From positions 1-54,098 of the forward strand of contig JBGVRX010000020.1 of NCBI GenBank assembly GCA_045128835.1: a stretch of 54,098 nucleotides of DNA. The letters run 5' to 3'. Below are positions 6,860-16,388 of this stretch, piece by piece. The notes under the pieces were generated by a model. The model worked only from the letters and a program-made list of their open reading frames with translations. It ran no database searches and was not told where the DNA came from. This DNA is from CALVUJ01 sp045128835 (GTDB taxonomy: Bacteria; Bacillota_I; Bacilli_A; RFN20; DUOF01). The first letter of the stretch is position 1; each line of letters starts with the position of its first letter. A program made the position numbers and the translations under genes.

Positions 6860-9616
6860 ATGGAAATTAAAGAAACATTATTAATGCCAAAAACAAATTT
6901 TGAAATGAGAGGTAATTTACCTAGCAAAGAACCAGCAATCAGAGAAAAATGGAAAAGAGATCATTTGTACGAAGAACTATTAAAGAAAAATAAGAAAGCA
7001 AACAAACCATTCGTGTTACATGATGGACCACCTTACGCAAATGGTAATATGCACATTGGACATGCTTTAAACAAATCATTAAAAGATTTCGTTATTAGAT
7101 ATAAAGCAATGTGTGGTTTTTATACTCCATTTGTTCCTGGTTGGGATACTCATGGTTTACCAATTGAAAATGCTGTAATTAAATCAGGAGTTAATCGTAA
7201 AACTACAGAACCAAGTGAATTCAGAAAGAAATGTGATGAGTACGCTCATGAACAAATTAATAAGCAAATGCATCAACAATTATCATTAGGTGTAATTGGA
7301 GATTATGCTCATCCTTATTTAACTTTATCAAAAGAGTTTGAAGCTAATGAAGTAGAAATGTTTGCTACTTTAGCATTAAACGGATTAATTTATAAAGGAT
7401 TAAAACCAGTTTATTGGTCTCCAACTAGTGAAAGTGCTTTAGCAGAAGCTGAAATTGAATATTTTGATAAAGAAGATACTTCAATTTATGTTGCTTTCAA
7501 AGTTAAAGATGGTAAAAACATTTTAACTAGTAACGATAGTTTAATTATTTGGACTACTACACCTTGGACAATTCCTGCTAACTTAGCTATCTGTTTAAAT
7601 CCAAATATGCAATATGGATTATATGAAACAAATAAAGGTAGATTTGTATTCATGGAACAATTAAAAGATAAATTAGTTGAAGAATTAGGCTTTGAAGAAA
7701 TTAGATTAGTTAAAATCTTTAGAGGTAAAGATATCGAAGGAGCTACTACAATTCACCCATTCTATAATAGAGAGAGTGTAGTAATCTTAGGTGATCACGT
7801 TACTGAAGATGCTGGTACAGGATGTGTACATACTGCTCCTGGACACGGTGCTGAAGACTTCTATGTAGGTATGAAATATGGATTAGATGTTTTATGTCCT
7901 GTAGATGAAAAAGGTTTAATGACTGCTGAAGCAGGAGAAGAATTTGAAGGGTTACCTTATTACGAGGCCAATGAAAAAGTAATTGAAAAATTAGATTCAT
8001 TAGGTGTATTAATGGCTGCTAAAAAGTTTAAACACTCTTATCCTCATGACTGGAGAACTAAAAAGCCAGTAATCTTTAGAGCAACTCCACAATGGTTTGC
8101 TTCAATTGATAAAATCAGAGGAGATTTATTAAAAGAAATTAAAAACGTTAAATGGCATAACCCTTGGGGTGAAATAAGAATGACTAACATGATCGCTGAT
8201 AGAAGTGACTGGTGTATTTCTCGTCAAAGATTATGGGGCCTTCCAATTCCTATCATTTATAACGAAGATAGAAGCCCAATTATTGAAAAAGAAGTATTTG
8301 ATCATATCGCAAAATTATTTAGACAAAAAGGTTCAACTTGCTGGTATGAATTAGATGTTAAAGAACTATTACCAAAAGGATATAAGAATAAGAAGAGCCC
8401 TAATGGTAAATTCTATAAAGAAACTGATACTTTAGATGTTTGGTTTGATTCAGGTTCTTCTCACACAGGAGTATTAAAAGAAAGATTAATGGGATATCCT
8501 TGTGATTTATACTTAGAAGGTAGTGACCAATACAGAGGTTGGTTCAACTCATCATTAATTTTAGGAGTTGCTAAACATAAAAAATCTCCATATAAAGAAT
8601 TAGTATCTCATGGATTTATCGTTGATGAAAAAGGTATGAAGATGTCTAAATCATTAGGTAATGGTGTAGATCCTCTTAAGATTATTGAAGCACAAGGTGC
8701 AGATATTCTTCGTTTATGGGTTGCTAGTATTGATTATCAATCTGACTGTAAAATTGGTAACGATATCTTGAAACAAGTAAGTGAAACATATCGTAAGATT
8801 AGAAACACTTTCAGATTCTTAATCGGTAACTTAAGTCATGGAGAATATGGTAAGTTCTCAGTATCTAAAGATGCAGTTAAGAGTTATGAATTCGTTGATT
8901 TATGTGTTCTTGAAAAATTAAAACAAGTTAAGAATACTGTATTAGAAAGTTATGATAAATATGATTTTGCTACTGTATTAACTACAATCGTTAACTTTAT
9001 GACAATTGAATTAAGTTCGTTCTACTTAGATTTAAGTAAGGATGTTTTATACTGTGATACATTCAAGAGTACAAGAAGAAAACAAGTACAAAATGTGTTA
9101 TATAAAGTATTAGATACATTATTACGTTTATTAACTCCAATCATTCCTCATACAATGGATGAATTGTATACAGAGTTAACAGGAAGTGCTAAATCAGCTC
9201 AATTATTATCAATGCCAACTAAAGAAAGCGTTAATGAAGATACATTAAAAGATTTCGAAAGATTATTAACTCTTAGAAACGATGTACTAAAAGCTATTGA
9301 AGTTGCTAGAGGAGAAGGTAAGATTAAATCAAGTCAAGAAGTATTACTTGAAATTGATGTTACTGATGAAGAAACAAGAAGAGTATTCAATGCTTTACCA
9401 AAAGTAGAACAAACAAGATTATTCATCGTTAGTGATATCGTTGATACTCAACTTAGAAATGACTTCAAGCAAGAAGTAAGTAAAGTTAAAGTAAATGTAC
9501 ATCAAGGTGTAAAATGTGAAAGATGTTGGAATAGATTTGAAGAAGCAGAAGTTACAAATGGTTTATGTAAGAGATGTAGCGAAGCTATGAAATTCTATGA
9601 AAAGGTAAAGAAATAA
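6860..9616 (+). CDS. ileS: isoleucyl-tRNA synthetase
   Basis: 918 residues, the usual bacterial length. Class I synthetase that charges tRNA-Ile in the cytoplasm. It has PYANGNMHIGHALN (HIGH near 67-70), KMSKSLGNG near 593, the editing domain between them (WTTTPWTIPANLAI and GTGCVHTAPGHG), DVWFDSGSSH near 530, and the C-terminal zinc knuckle CERCWNRF...CKRC near 886-906. The signature Ile-type motifs and the Ile T-box agree. The ATG follows GGGGGAG. Its stop overlaps the lspA start, and the order ileS-lspA-rluD is the common Bacilli arrangement. Confidence 0.97.
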   Translation: MEIKETLLMPKTNFEMRGNLPSKEPAIREKWKRDHLYEELLKKNKKANKPFVLHDGPPYANGNMHIGHALNKSLKDFVIRYKAMCGFYTPFVPGWDTHGLPIENAVIKSGVNRKTTEPSEFRKKCDEYAHEQINKQMHQQLSLGVIGDYAHPYLTLSKEFEANEVEMFATLALNGLIYKGLKPVYWSPTSESALAEAEIEYFDKEDTSIYVAFKVKDGKNILTSNDSLIIWTTTPWTIPANLAICLNPNMQYGLYETNKGRFVFMEQLKDKLVEELGFEEIRLVKIFRGKDIEGATTIHPFYNRESVVILGDHVTEDAGTGCVHTAPGHGAEDFYVGMKYGLDVLCPVDEKGLMTAEAGEEFEGLPYYEANEKVIEKLDSLGVLMAAKKFKHSYPHDWRTKKPVIFRATPQWFASIDKIRGDLLKEIKNVKWHNPWGEIRMTNMIADRSDWCISRQRLWGLPIPIIYNEDRSPIIEKEVFDHIAKLFRQKGSTCWYELDVKELLPKGYKNKKSPNGKFYKETDTLDVWFDSGSSHTGVLKERLMGYPCDLYLEGSDQYRGWFNSSLILGVAKHKKSPYKELVSHGFIVDEKGMKMSKSLGNGVDPLKIIEAQGADILRLWVASIDYQSDCKIGNDILKQVSETYRKIRNTFRFLIGNLSHGEYGKFSVSKDAVKSYEFVDLCVLEKLKQVKNTVLESYDKYDFATVLTTIVNFMTIELSSFYLDLSKDVLYCDTFKSTRRKQVQNVLYKVLDTLLRLLTPIIPHTMDELYTELTGSAKSAQLLSMPTKESVNEDTLKDFERLLTLRNDVLKAIEVARGEGKIKSSQEVLLEIDVTDEETRRVFNALPKVEQTRLFIVSDIVDTQLRNDFKQEVSKVKVNVHQGVKCERCWNRFEEAEVTNGLCKRCSEAMKFYEKVKK

Positions 9617-10104
9617 TGAAGAAATATAAGAGTTTAATTATTGTAATTTCAATTGTTGCCGTATGTTTTGCATTAGACATAATTACAAAAACAATAGCTC
9701 TAAATTCATTGGAATTGCTACAAGAAAATACAGTAATTAATAATTTCTTTTATATAACATTATGCTATAACACAGGAGGGGCGTGGAGCATTTTCAGTGG
9801 AAATGTTCCACTTCTTATTATTGTTAGTTTGCTTGCTTTAGGCTTAGTTGTGTATACAATGATTAAAGCAGAGTCTAAATTTTATCTTTATAGTTGCGCC
9901 TTGTTTGTAGGAGGCCTTATAGGTAATTTGTTTGATCGTATTGTTTATGGGAAAGTAATAGATTTTTTAGATTTTCTAATATTTGGTTATGATTTTCCTA
10001 TATTTAATATAGCCGATTGTTTTATATGTGTAGGAGTAGGTTTAATGCTACTTGCTATAATAAAGGAAGAGAAAGAAAATGGAAACAAAGAAACTAGTAA
10101 TTGA
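9616..10104 (+). CDS. lspA: lipoprotein signal peptidase (signal peptidase II)
   Basis: 162 residues with four membrane segments, the family's usual length. The enzyme removes signal peptides from lipoproteins after diacylglyceryl transfer to the lipobox Cys. The catalytic Asp motifs are visible: GNLFDRIVYG near 103-112 and FNIADCFI near 130-137; the NTGGAWSIF stretch of family box II is near 53. The start ATG shares a base with the ileS stop (TAATG). Substrates in this window include the two lipobox proteins at 26395 and 43464. The last 26 bases overlap rluD. Confidence 0.95.
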   Translation: MKKYKSLIIVISIVAVCFALDIITKTIALNSLELLQENTVINNFFYITLCYNTGGAWSIFSGNVPLLIIVSLLALGLVVYTMIKAESKFYLYSCALFVGGLIGNLFDRIVYGKVIDFLDFLIFGYDFPIFNIADCFICVGVGLMLLAIIKEEKENGNKETSN

Positions 10105-10981
10105 TGAATCTAGTGTTGGTATTAGACTAGATAAATTTATAAAAGACAATAGTAATGATTTATCAAGAGAATATATTCAAGAATTAATTGAAGAAGGCTA
10201 TATTTTAGTTAATGATAAGAATAGTAAAAGTTCATATAAGACTTGTTTAGGTGATGAAATTACTATTGGGTATAAAGAAGAACAAAATTTAGATGTTGAA
10301 GCTCAAGATATTCCTCTTGATGTTGTCTATGAAGATAAAGATGTTATCGTAATTAATAAGGAACAAGGTATGGTAGTTCATCCTGCTCCTGGAAATTATA
10401 AGGATACTTTAGTAAATGCCTTATTGTATCATTGTAAAGACTTATCTACGATAAATGGGGTTAAACGTCCTGGAATAGTACATCGTCTAGATAAAGACAC
10501 TAGTGGTCTCATAATGGTAGCTAAAAATGATGTAGCACATAACTTTTTAGCAGATCAATTAAAGGATAAGACGGCTTCAAGAGTATATGTTGCCTTAGTG
10601 CATGGAAATGTACATGTAAAAAAAGGTATTATAAATGCTCCAATAGGTAGAGATCCTAAAAGTAGAGTTAAAATGGCTGTTGTAAAAGATGGAAAAGATG
10701 CCGTTACAGAATTTAGTGTTTTAAAGTATTATAAAGAATTCACTTTAATCGAATGCAAACTAAAAACTGGTCGAACTCATCAAATAAGAGTTCACATGTC
10801 TTATATTGGTTATCCTCTTGTTGGAGATCCTTTATATGGGCCAAGAAAATTAAGATATGGAGATAAACAATACTTGCACGCGAAAGAATTAAGTTTTATT
10901 CATCCATCTACTAAAGAAAGAGTTACATATAGTACAGAAATGCCAAAATATTTTACTGATTTTTTGGAAACATTAGAATAA
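10079..10981 (+). CDS. rluD: RluD-type 23S rRNA pseudouridine synthase
   Basis: 300 residues. An S4 RNA-binding domain at the N-terminus (about 13-75: RLDKFIKDN... YILVNDK) is followed by the RluA-family catalytic domain with VHRLDKDTSGLIMVAKN near 133-150; the Asp of HRLDKDTSG is the nucleophile. The later LKTGRTHQIRVHM motif near 232 is also typical. It isomerises uridines in 23S rRNA (the RluC/RluD branch; exact sites not deducible). The ATG after AAGGAAGAG lies inside lspA, so translation is probably coupled. In B. subtilis the equivalent gene (ylyB) also follows lspA. Confidence 0.9.
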   Translation: METKKLVIDESSVGIRLDKFIKDNSNDLSREYIQELIEEGYILVNDKNSKSSYKTCLGDEITIGYKEEQNLDVEAQDIPLDVVYEDKDVIVINKEQGMVVHPAPGNYKDTLVNALLYHCKDLSTINGVKRPGIVHRLDKDTSGLIMVAKNDVAHNFLADQLKDKTASRVYVALVHGNVHVKKGIINAPIGRDPKSRVKMAVVKDGKDAVTEFSVLKYYKEFTLIECKLKTGRTHQIRVHMSYIGYPLVGDPLYGPRKLRYGDKQYLHAKELSFIHPSTKERVTYSTEMPKYFTDFLETLE

Positions 10982-10989
10982 GTGATATT

Positions 10990-11019
10990 AGGAATTAGGT
11001 AAATCTAGTTCCTTTTTTT
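10990..11019 (+). terminator. intrinsic terminator after ileS-lspA-rluD
   Basis: GGAATTAG (10991-10998) pairs with CTAGTTCC (11005-11012), then seven T. Confidence 0.8.
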
Positions 11020-11118
11020 ATGAATAAACGACAATTTTAAAAGGCTTTATACTTGATAAGTTGTTAAAATTCCACATTTAATTTATAATAAAATTATATA
11101 GAAGTGTGTGGTGATGCG

Positions 11119-12117
11119 ATGAAAAAGAAAAATATAGTGTCTTGCATGTTCATAGTTCTTGGATTTATGGCGTTTTTATTATGGGTTGTATCAATGGTTT
11201 TTAACATTGGTAGTGACTTAAAGGAAATGAGCGTATATCTTCAATATACTTATTATGCATTAGCGACATTGGTGATTTATTTCTTGTTAATCAAGCCTTT
11301 CTTCGATGTTATGTTTTCGCCTTCATTTAGTTTAGAGAAGATTAATAGAAAACTTGAAGGTAAGCAAAAGAGGAGTGTTGTAGCTAAAAACTATAAAAAT
11401 CTTCGCAAATTAGCAAATAGGCTAATTAGGAAAGAATTGGTTAATGAAGAACATATAAAATCATTAAAAGAAGAGTTAAAAAGAAAAGATGGAGATTTGG
11501 TTTCTAAATACAATTCTTTAAAAGCTATTATTGATGAGTGTATTAATAAGGACTTGAAAAAGGATCTTAGAAGTTATGTTATTAATGCAAGTAAAGATAC
11601 TTTATATTTAACTTCAATATCTCAAAATGGATTCATTGATATTCTAGTAGTTGTAATTAACAACTTTAGATTATTAAAGAAAATTGTGCTTAGATGTGGG
11701 TTTAGGCCTTCATTTATGAGACTATTAAAGTTTTATATAAATGTAAGTTTTTCTGCCTTAATAGCTGACGGTGCTCAAAAGATGGATGTTAATAGCATCT
11801 TTGGAGGAACACTTAAAGGTCTTGCTAAACCAGTAGTAGGAAGCTTATTAGATGGAAGTGTAAATGCTTTCTTTATGTTAAGGACAGGATTCTTGGCAAG
11901 AAATTACATTTTAGATGAGTGTAATGATGAAGAAAGTAAGAGCGAGTCTAGAAGAAGTGCTTTTGTAGATGCTTCTGCTGCTTTACCAGAGTTAGCAATT
12001 CAAAGTATTATAGCGCCAGTTACGCAAGTTGTAATGGATGGAGTTGTGAATCCAACAAAGAAAGCTGTTAAAGGGTTGTTTAGCAAAAAAGAACCATTAA
12101 CAATAGAAAAGGAGTGA
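11119..12117 (+). CDS. YcjF/DUF697-family membrane protein
   Basis: 332 residues from the ATG at 11119 (GGTGAT ribosome site; a GTG at 11104 is possible but less likely). Two N-terminal membrane segments (about 10-30 and 45-65) are followed by a charged helical linker and a C-terminal domain that resembles YcjF: NGFIDILVVVINNFRLLKKI, a conserved CGFRPSF, and DGSVNAFFMLRTGFLARNYI. YcjF partners are often dynamin-like or Era-like GTPases (YcjX in E. coli), but no such gene is adjacent. It is overlapped by the next membrane-protein gene, so the two are co-expressed. Family assignment is from memory of the motif pattern; function unknown. Confidence 0.65.
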   Translation: MKKKNIVSCMFIVLGFMAFLLWVVSMVFNIGSDLKEMSVYLQYTYYALATLVIYFLLIKPFFDVMFSPSFSLEKINRKLEGKQKRSVVAKNYKNLRKLANRLIRKELVNEEHIKSLKEELKRKDGDLVSKYNSLKAIIDECINKDLKKDLRSYVINASKDTLYLTSISQNGFIDILVVVINNFRLLKKIVLRCGFRPSFMRLLKFYINVSFSALIADGAQKMDVNSIFGGTLKGLAKPVVGSLLDGSVNAFFMLRTGFLARNYILDECNDEESKSESRRSAFVDASAALPELAIQSIIAPVTQVVMDGVVNPTKKAVKGLFSKKEPLTIEKE

Positions 12118-12122
12118 TTACT

Positions 12123-12953
12123 ATGTTTATTGAATTATGGAATACGAATCATTTGATAACTATAGCTGCTTTTTTAGTTATCGCTGTTATTTTTGGACTT
12201 GTTTTAAAAGGAAAAGATGCTAGTGTCCAAAAGAAAGTTTTAATTGTTCTAGCATTTGTTAATTTAGCATTACATTTTGCAAAATTATTCTTGCCTGAAT
12301 ATAAAGAATTAATGCCAGAAAGTATTGCGGATGTAACTTTTGGAAGTATAAGTGCTGCATTAGCAATTATGGCTCCAGTAATTTTATTAACTAAAAATAA
12401 AGTTATGAAAGATTTCTTATTTTATATGGGAGTAATTGCTACATTATTTGCAATTATATATCCTCTTGATATGATTGGAAGAGGGTTAACAGAATATGAA
12501 GTTATTAGATATTACTTAAGTAATGTATGCTTATTCTTAGCTGCTTTCTATATGGTTTTCTTCGGACATCATGGATTGGATTTAAAGAGAGTTTTAGTGT
12601 TCCCATTAGTATTTATTGCAGTTGAGTGCTTAATTTTAGCAAATGAAGTAATTTTAATGGAAGCAGGTTTAGTAGAGTTTAGGGGAGAAGCAGGTTTCTT
12701 AGAATACAATTATAACGATCCAAACTTTATTTTTGGTCCTCCAGAAGAATTCGCTGATATCTGTGAAAAGGCAGTTGAACCTCTAGTTCCTGAGATTTTC
12801 AAAACTGTAAAAGGTGGCGTGAATGCAGGTTCTGAAAAGTATATTCCTATCGCATGGATGATTGTTCCTTGCTACATATACTTTACAGTTATTAGTGGTT
12901 TGTTCTGTTTAACTATTACAAAAGTATTTAAGAAGACAGGCGACGATTTTTAA
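12123..12953 (+). CDS. multi-spanning membrane protein, possibly YwaF/TMEM164-like
   Basis: 276 residues from the ATG at 12123, placed 9-10 nt after AAAGGAG; the GTG at 12114 would sit on the ribosome site. Six to eight hydrophobic segments cover most of the chain. The pattern of an early NHLI segment, long loopless helices and a mid-protein FFGHHGLDLKRVLVFP stretch is reminiscent of the YwaF/TMEM164 family, but I cannot confirm it. It follows the YcjF-like gene with a ribosome site overlapping that gene's stop, so they form a two-gene unit ended by the terminator near 12977. No function can be given. Confidence 0.6.
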   Translation: MFIELWNTNHLITIAAFLVIAVIFGLVLKGKDASVQKKVLIVLAFVNLALHFAKLFLPEYKELMPESIADVTFGSISAALAIMAPVILLTKNKVMKDFLFYMGVIATLFAIIYPLDMIGRGLTEYEVIRYYLSNVCLFLAAFYMVFFGHHGLDLKRVLVFPLVFIAVECLILANEVILMEAGLVEFRGEAGFLEYNYNDPNFIFGPPEEFADICEKAVEPLVPEIFKTVKGGVNAGSEKYIPIAWMIVPCYIYFTVISGLFCLTITKVFKKTGDDF

Positions 12954-12976
12954 TTAAATAATACATAGTAAATGAA

Positions 12977-13005
12977 AAGAGAAGAGTGATGTCTTCTCTT
13001 TTTTT
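12977..13005 (+). terminator. intrinsic terminator
   Basis: AGAGAAGA (12978-12985), loop GTGATG, TCTTCTCT (12992-12999), then T run. Ends the YcjF-like/membrane-protein unit. Confidence 0.85.
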
Positions 13006-13007
13006 GT

Positions 13008-13031
13008 TAAAAAAAAAGGAACCGAAGTTCC
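13008..13031 (-). terminator. intrinsic terminator of rnhC
   Basis: Read on the - strand: GGAAC, UUCG tetraloop, GTTCC, then at least eight T. It touches the rnhC stop codon and lies back to back with the + strand terminator. Confidence 0.8.
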
Positions 13032-13915
13032 TATTTATCTCCATATAATATTTTTTTTGTATTTGCAAAATGCCATTTAGCAAATTCTTTTAATTTAGAT
13101 TCACCGTGTTTTGAAACGAATTCTTTTCCAAATGTATCAACGTGTTCACCAGCACCTTTAGGTAATTTCTCCCCGATTGTTTTAGATAATGAATTCATTT
13201 TGACTAAAAATGAATATCTTGCAATTATAGAAGAAACAGCGACTGCTGGATACTTTGATTCAGCTTTAGTTTCAAATGTTATATCTTTTTCAATGTTTTT
13301 TGTGTACTTGATATATTCATAGTATTTGCTTTCTGTAGCAAATTGGTCAATTATAGTAGTAACTTTAGGCTTGTTTAATTTATCTCTTAAGTTATGAATT
13401 ACTTGGTTATGAAGCATAGCTTTTATTTTTCCTTGGTTATAGCCGCTTTCTATTAAAGAATTGTATTTAATTGGATCCACACTCATTTGAGAGTAAGGAA
13501 TCTTTTTAATCAATTCAGGAGCAATCTTAATAATTTTTTCATCAGTTAGTGTTTTTGAATCATTAACTCCAAGAGAATTTAACCAATCAATGTCATCTTT
13601 AGTTACATAACTTGCACACACACAAATTGGTCCAAAGTAATCTCCAGTACCTACCTCATCACTTCCGATATGTTCTTTTTTGCATTTCCATATCATTTCA
13701 TGAACTTCTCCCCATAAGCTGGATTCATATTCAGCTTCTTTACCTTGAAATACAACTTTGTTAGAGGTATAGATAGTAATAGTTACATTATCAAGTTTTA
13801 TTAAAGTAGAAACGAATTCATTCTTGTTAGGATAAATGTTCTCTTTATAAAACTCCTTCATTTTATTAATTTTTTCTTCATCAAGGGACAATGAAATTGT
13901 TGTGTTGTTTTCCAT
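13031..13915 (-). CDS. rnhC: ribonuclease HIII
   Basis: 294 residues, near the usual length for RNase HIII. It cuts RNA in RNA:DNA hybrids. The N-terminal ~80 residues fit the TBP-like substrate-binding domain peculiar to RNase HIII. The catalytic part begins IGSDEVGTGDYFGPI (Asp86, Glu87), with the later acidic residues at NDSKTL near 120 and TIIDQF near 190. Type HII enzymes have DEAGRG instead of DEVGTG, so HIII is the right type. It diverges from mutS2 across 165 bp, as rnhC does from the zapA-mutSB side in B. subtilis. No strong ribosome site precedes its ATG. Confidence 0.92.
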   Translation of the reverse strand: MENNTTISLSLDEEKINKMKEFYKENIYPNKNEFVSTLIKLDNVTITIYTSNKVVFQGKEAEYESSLWGEVHEMIWKCKKEHIGSDEVGTGDYFGPICVCASYVTKDDIDWLNSLGVNDSKTLTDEKIIKIAPELIKKIPYSQMSVDPIKYNSLIESGYNQGKIKAMLHNQVIHNLRDKLNKPKVTTIIDQFATESKYYEYIKYTKNIEKDITFETKAESKYPAVAVSSIIARYSFLVKMNSLSKTIGEKLPKGAGEHVDTFGKEFVSKHGESKLKEFAKWHFANTKKILYGDK

Positions 13916-14080
13916 AAACGATACCCACTATCCAATAAACTAAATAGGATAATACTCCTTTCTTTTAAATTTTTTATTATAATGCGCTTTTAATTTAAGT
14001 TATTTAATACATTTTTATTTTATCACAAAAATAAGAAATGGTATAATACTTTTGAAAAAATTTTTAGGAGGGGTAATAAG
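13916..14080. promoter_or_regulatory. divergent rnhC/mutS2 intergenic region
   Basis: A 165-bp divergent gap. On the + strand a TGGTATAAT extended -10 (TATAAT 14042-14047) is placed to drive mutS2, followed by AGGAGGGG at the ribosome site. The rnhC promoter on the other strand is not obvious. The middle is simple AT-rich sequence. Confidence 0.5.
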
Positions 14081-16387
14081 ATGAAAACTATTAAATCATT
14101 GGAATTCAACTTAATTAGAGAAATTTTATCTAATTATATGTGCTTAAAATTAAATAAAGATAAAGCTAATAACATGACTCTTATTACTGATAAATTAGTA
14201 TTGCAAGAAGAATTAAATAAGACAGATGAAGCAAGCAGAATTTTAAAAAGATATGGAAGAATCATAATTGAAGAATTAAACAATATATATGAAAGTGTAG
14301 ATAAGGTTACTAAAGGCGCGACTTTAATTATTGATGAACTTTATGATATAAAGAGTTGTTTACGAATTGTTAAAGAGAATATTAGTTTTGCTAGTAATAT
14401 TGAAAAAGAAGAATTTAAGTTATTCTTTTCTTTAATAGGAAACTTTAAAGTTTGTAATGAATTACATAACGCTTTAATTAAAGCAATAGGAGATAATAAG
14501 CAAATAAGAGATGAGGCTTCTTCTAAACTTAAGAAAATAAGAAATGAGATAAGAGGGTTAGAAGGAGAAATAAAAGAAAAACTATTAAAACTAATTAATA
14601 CATATGGATCTATTTTAAATGATACAAATATTTTATATAAAAATGGAAAACAAGTTTTAGCTGTGAAGTCTAGTGAAAAGTATAAACTAGGAGGAATAGT
14701 GGTAGATGAATCTAATTCTGGTTTTACTAGTTATGTTGAACCTGAAGCAGTTTATAAAATAACTTCTAAAATAAATATTTTAAGAAATGAAGAAAGTGAA
14801 GAGATTCAAAGAATATTAAGAGAGTTATCAGGTTTAGTTTGGAAATACTCTAGTGAGGTTAATGCTAACTTTACTAGTTTGATTGAACTTGATTTTATGT
14901 TTGCTAAAGGAGAATACTCTAATAATATCGGAGGTAAAGTGGCGACTTTAAGTGAAGATACTTTAAAGTTGATTGGAGCTAGACATCCTCTTATTGATGT
15001 AAATAAGGTTGTAAGTAATGATTTTTCTCTTAGTAGTGATAGTAAGAAAATTTTAATTATAAGTGGGCCTAATACAGGCGGTAAAAGTGTTGCGTTAAAG
15101 ACTGTAGGTATTCTTTCTTATATGAATCAATGTGGTTTAGCTATTCCTGTAGAGAAGGATGCTATTCTTCCTGTTTTTGATAACATTTATGTTGATATTG
15201 GAGATAATCAATCAATTATCTCTTCTTTATCAACGTTTTCTTCGCATATTTCTAATATTGCTTATATCTTAAATAATATTACAAATAAGTCACTTGTTTT
15301 GTTAGATGAAGTAGGCGCAGGAACTGATCCAAAAGAAGGAGAATCTTTAGCTATGGCAATTATAGATTATTGTCATAATAAGGATTGTTTTTTACTAAGT
15401 TCTACTCACTATGATAATTTAAAAACATTTGCTTTAAATAAAGAATATATTGAAGTTTCTTCAATGGAATTCGATAAGGTTAATTTAAAACCAACATACC
15501 GTTTGCTTAAAAATCAAATAGGTAAATCTTATGCTTTGGAGATATCTGCTAGATACGGAATAAATGCTGAGGTAATTAGTAAGGCCTATGAATATAAGAA
15601 AGAGTATTCAAACGCCACAGAATTAGCTTTAGAAAACTTAGAGAAAAAATTTGAAGAACAATTAGAAATAATTAAAGATTATACTTTAAAAAGAGAGCAG
15701 TTAGATAAACTAATTTTAGAGAATGAAGAGAAAGAAAAAACTCTTAATAAAGAAATTGCAAGAATAAAAGAGGAAGCAGAATTAGAGATAGAAAATTTAA
15801 TAAAAGATAGAAAAGAAGAAATTAATGAAATTTATAAGAGTATAAAAGAAAAAGAAGATTTAAAAATGCATGAAGCATTAATTGCTAATCAAAAACTAGA
15901 AGGCTTCTTAAAAGAAGAAGAGGAAGAGATTAGTGAAGATGTTTTTGTTATTGGAGATAAAGTTAGAATTGTTTCTTTATGTAAAATTGGAGAAATTGTA
16001 AGTGTAAATAAAAATAAATATGGGGTTAATATTGGTAATTTAACTTTAAATGTAGATGGTAGTGATTTAGAACATTATAAAGTTAAAGTTAAGCCATCTA
16101 AGGTTACAATAAGTAGTAAAGTTAAAACAACTAGAATGAGTGCTGAATTAAATTTAATAGGAAAAAGAGTAGAAGAAGCATTAGCGGAATTAGATTTATA
16201 TTTAGATAAAGCAAGATTAATGCATTTGCCTAGTGTTAGAATAATTCATGGTTATGGTACAGGAAGACTTCAAAAAGCAATTCATGAGCATTTAAAGAAA
16301 ATGAATAATATAGAATTTCATTTTGGAGGAATGCATGATGGAGGAATGGGTTCTACAATCGTAGAATTTGAAAAGAAGGTGAACTAA
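14081..16387 (+). CDS. mutS2: MutS2 ATPase/endonuclease
   Basis: 768 residues, normal for MutS2. The MutS core with Walker A GPNTGGKS (near 328) and Walker B LLDEVGAGTDPKEGESLAMA (near 406) is followed by a long coiled coil (about 500-610) and a C-terminal Smr domain (about 690-768: LNLIGKRVEEALAELDLYL, IIHGYGTGRLQ). There is no mismatch-recognition domain, so it is not a repair MutS. MutS2 limits recombination in some bacteria and in B. subtilis (also called RqcU) acts on collided ribosomes. Start ATG follows GGAGGGG. uvrC follows by 1 bp, an arrangement close to mutSB-uvrC in Bacilli. Confidence 0.95.
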   Translation: MKTIKSLEFNLIREILSNYMCLKLNKDKANNMTLITDKLVLQEELNKTDEASRILKRYGRIIIEELNNIYESVDKVTKGATLIIDELYDIKSCLRIVKENISFASNIEKEEFKLFFSLIGNFKVCNELHNALIKAIGDNKQIRDEASSKLKKIRNEIRGLEGEIKEKLLKLINTYGSILNDTNILYKNGKQVLAVKSSEKYKLGGIVVDESNSGFTSYVEPEAVYKITSKINILRNEESEEIQRILRELSGLVWKYSSEVNANFTSLIELDFMFAKGEYSNNIGGKVATLSEDTLKLIGARHPLIDVNKVVSNDFSLSSDSKKILIISGPNTGGKSVALKTVGILSYMNQCGLAIPVEKDAILPVFDNIYVDIGDNQSIISSLSTFSSHISNIAYILNNITNKSLVLLDEVGAGTDPKEGESLAMAIIDYCHNKDCFLLSSTHYDNLKTFALNKEYIEVSSMEFDKVNLKPTYRLLKNQIGKSYALEISARYGINAEVISKAYEYKKEYSNATELALENLEKKFEEQLEIIKDYTLKREQLDKLILENEEKEKTLNKEIARIKEEAELEIENLIKDRKEEINEIYKSIKEKEDLKMHEALIANQKLEGFLKEEEEEISEDVFVIGDKVRIVSLCKIGEIVSVNKNKYGVNIGNLTLNVDGSDLEHYKVKVKPSKVTISSKVKTTRMSAELNLIGKRVEEALAELDLYLDKARLMHLPSVRIIHGYGTGRLQKAIHEHLKKMNNIEFHFGGMHDGGMGSTIVEFEKKVN

Positions 16388-16388
16388 T

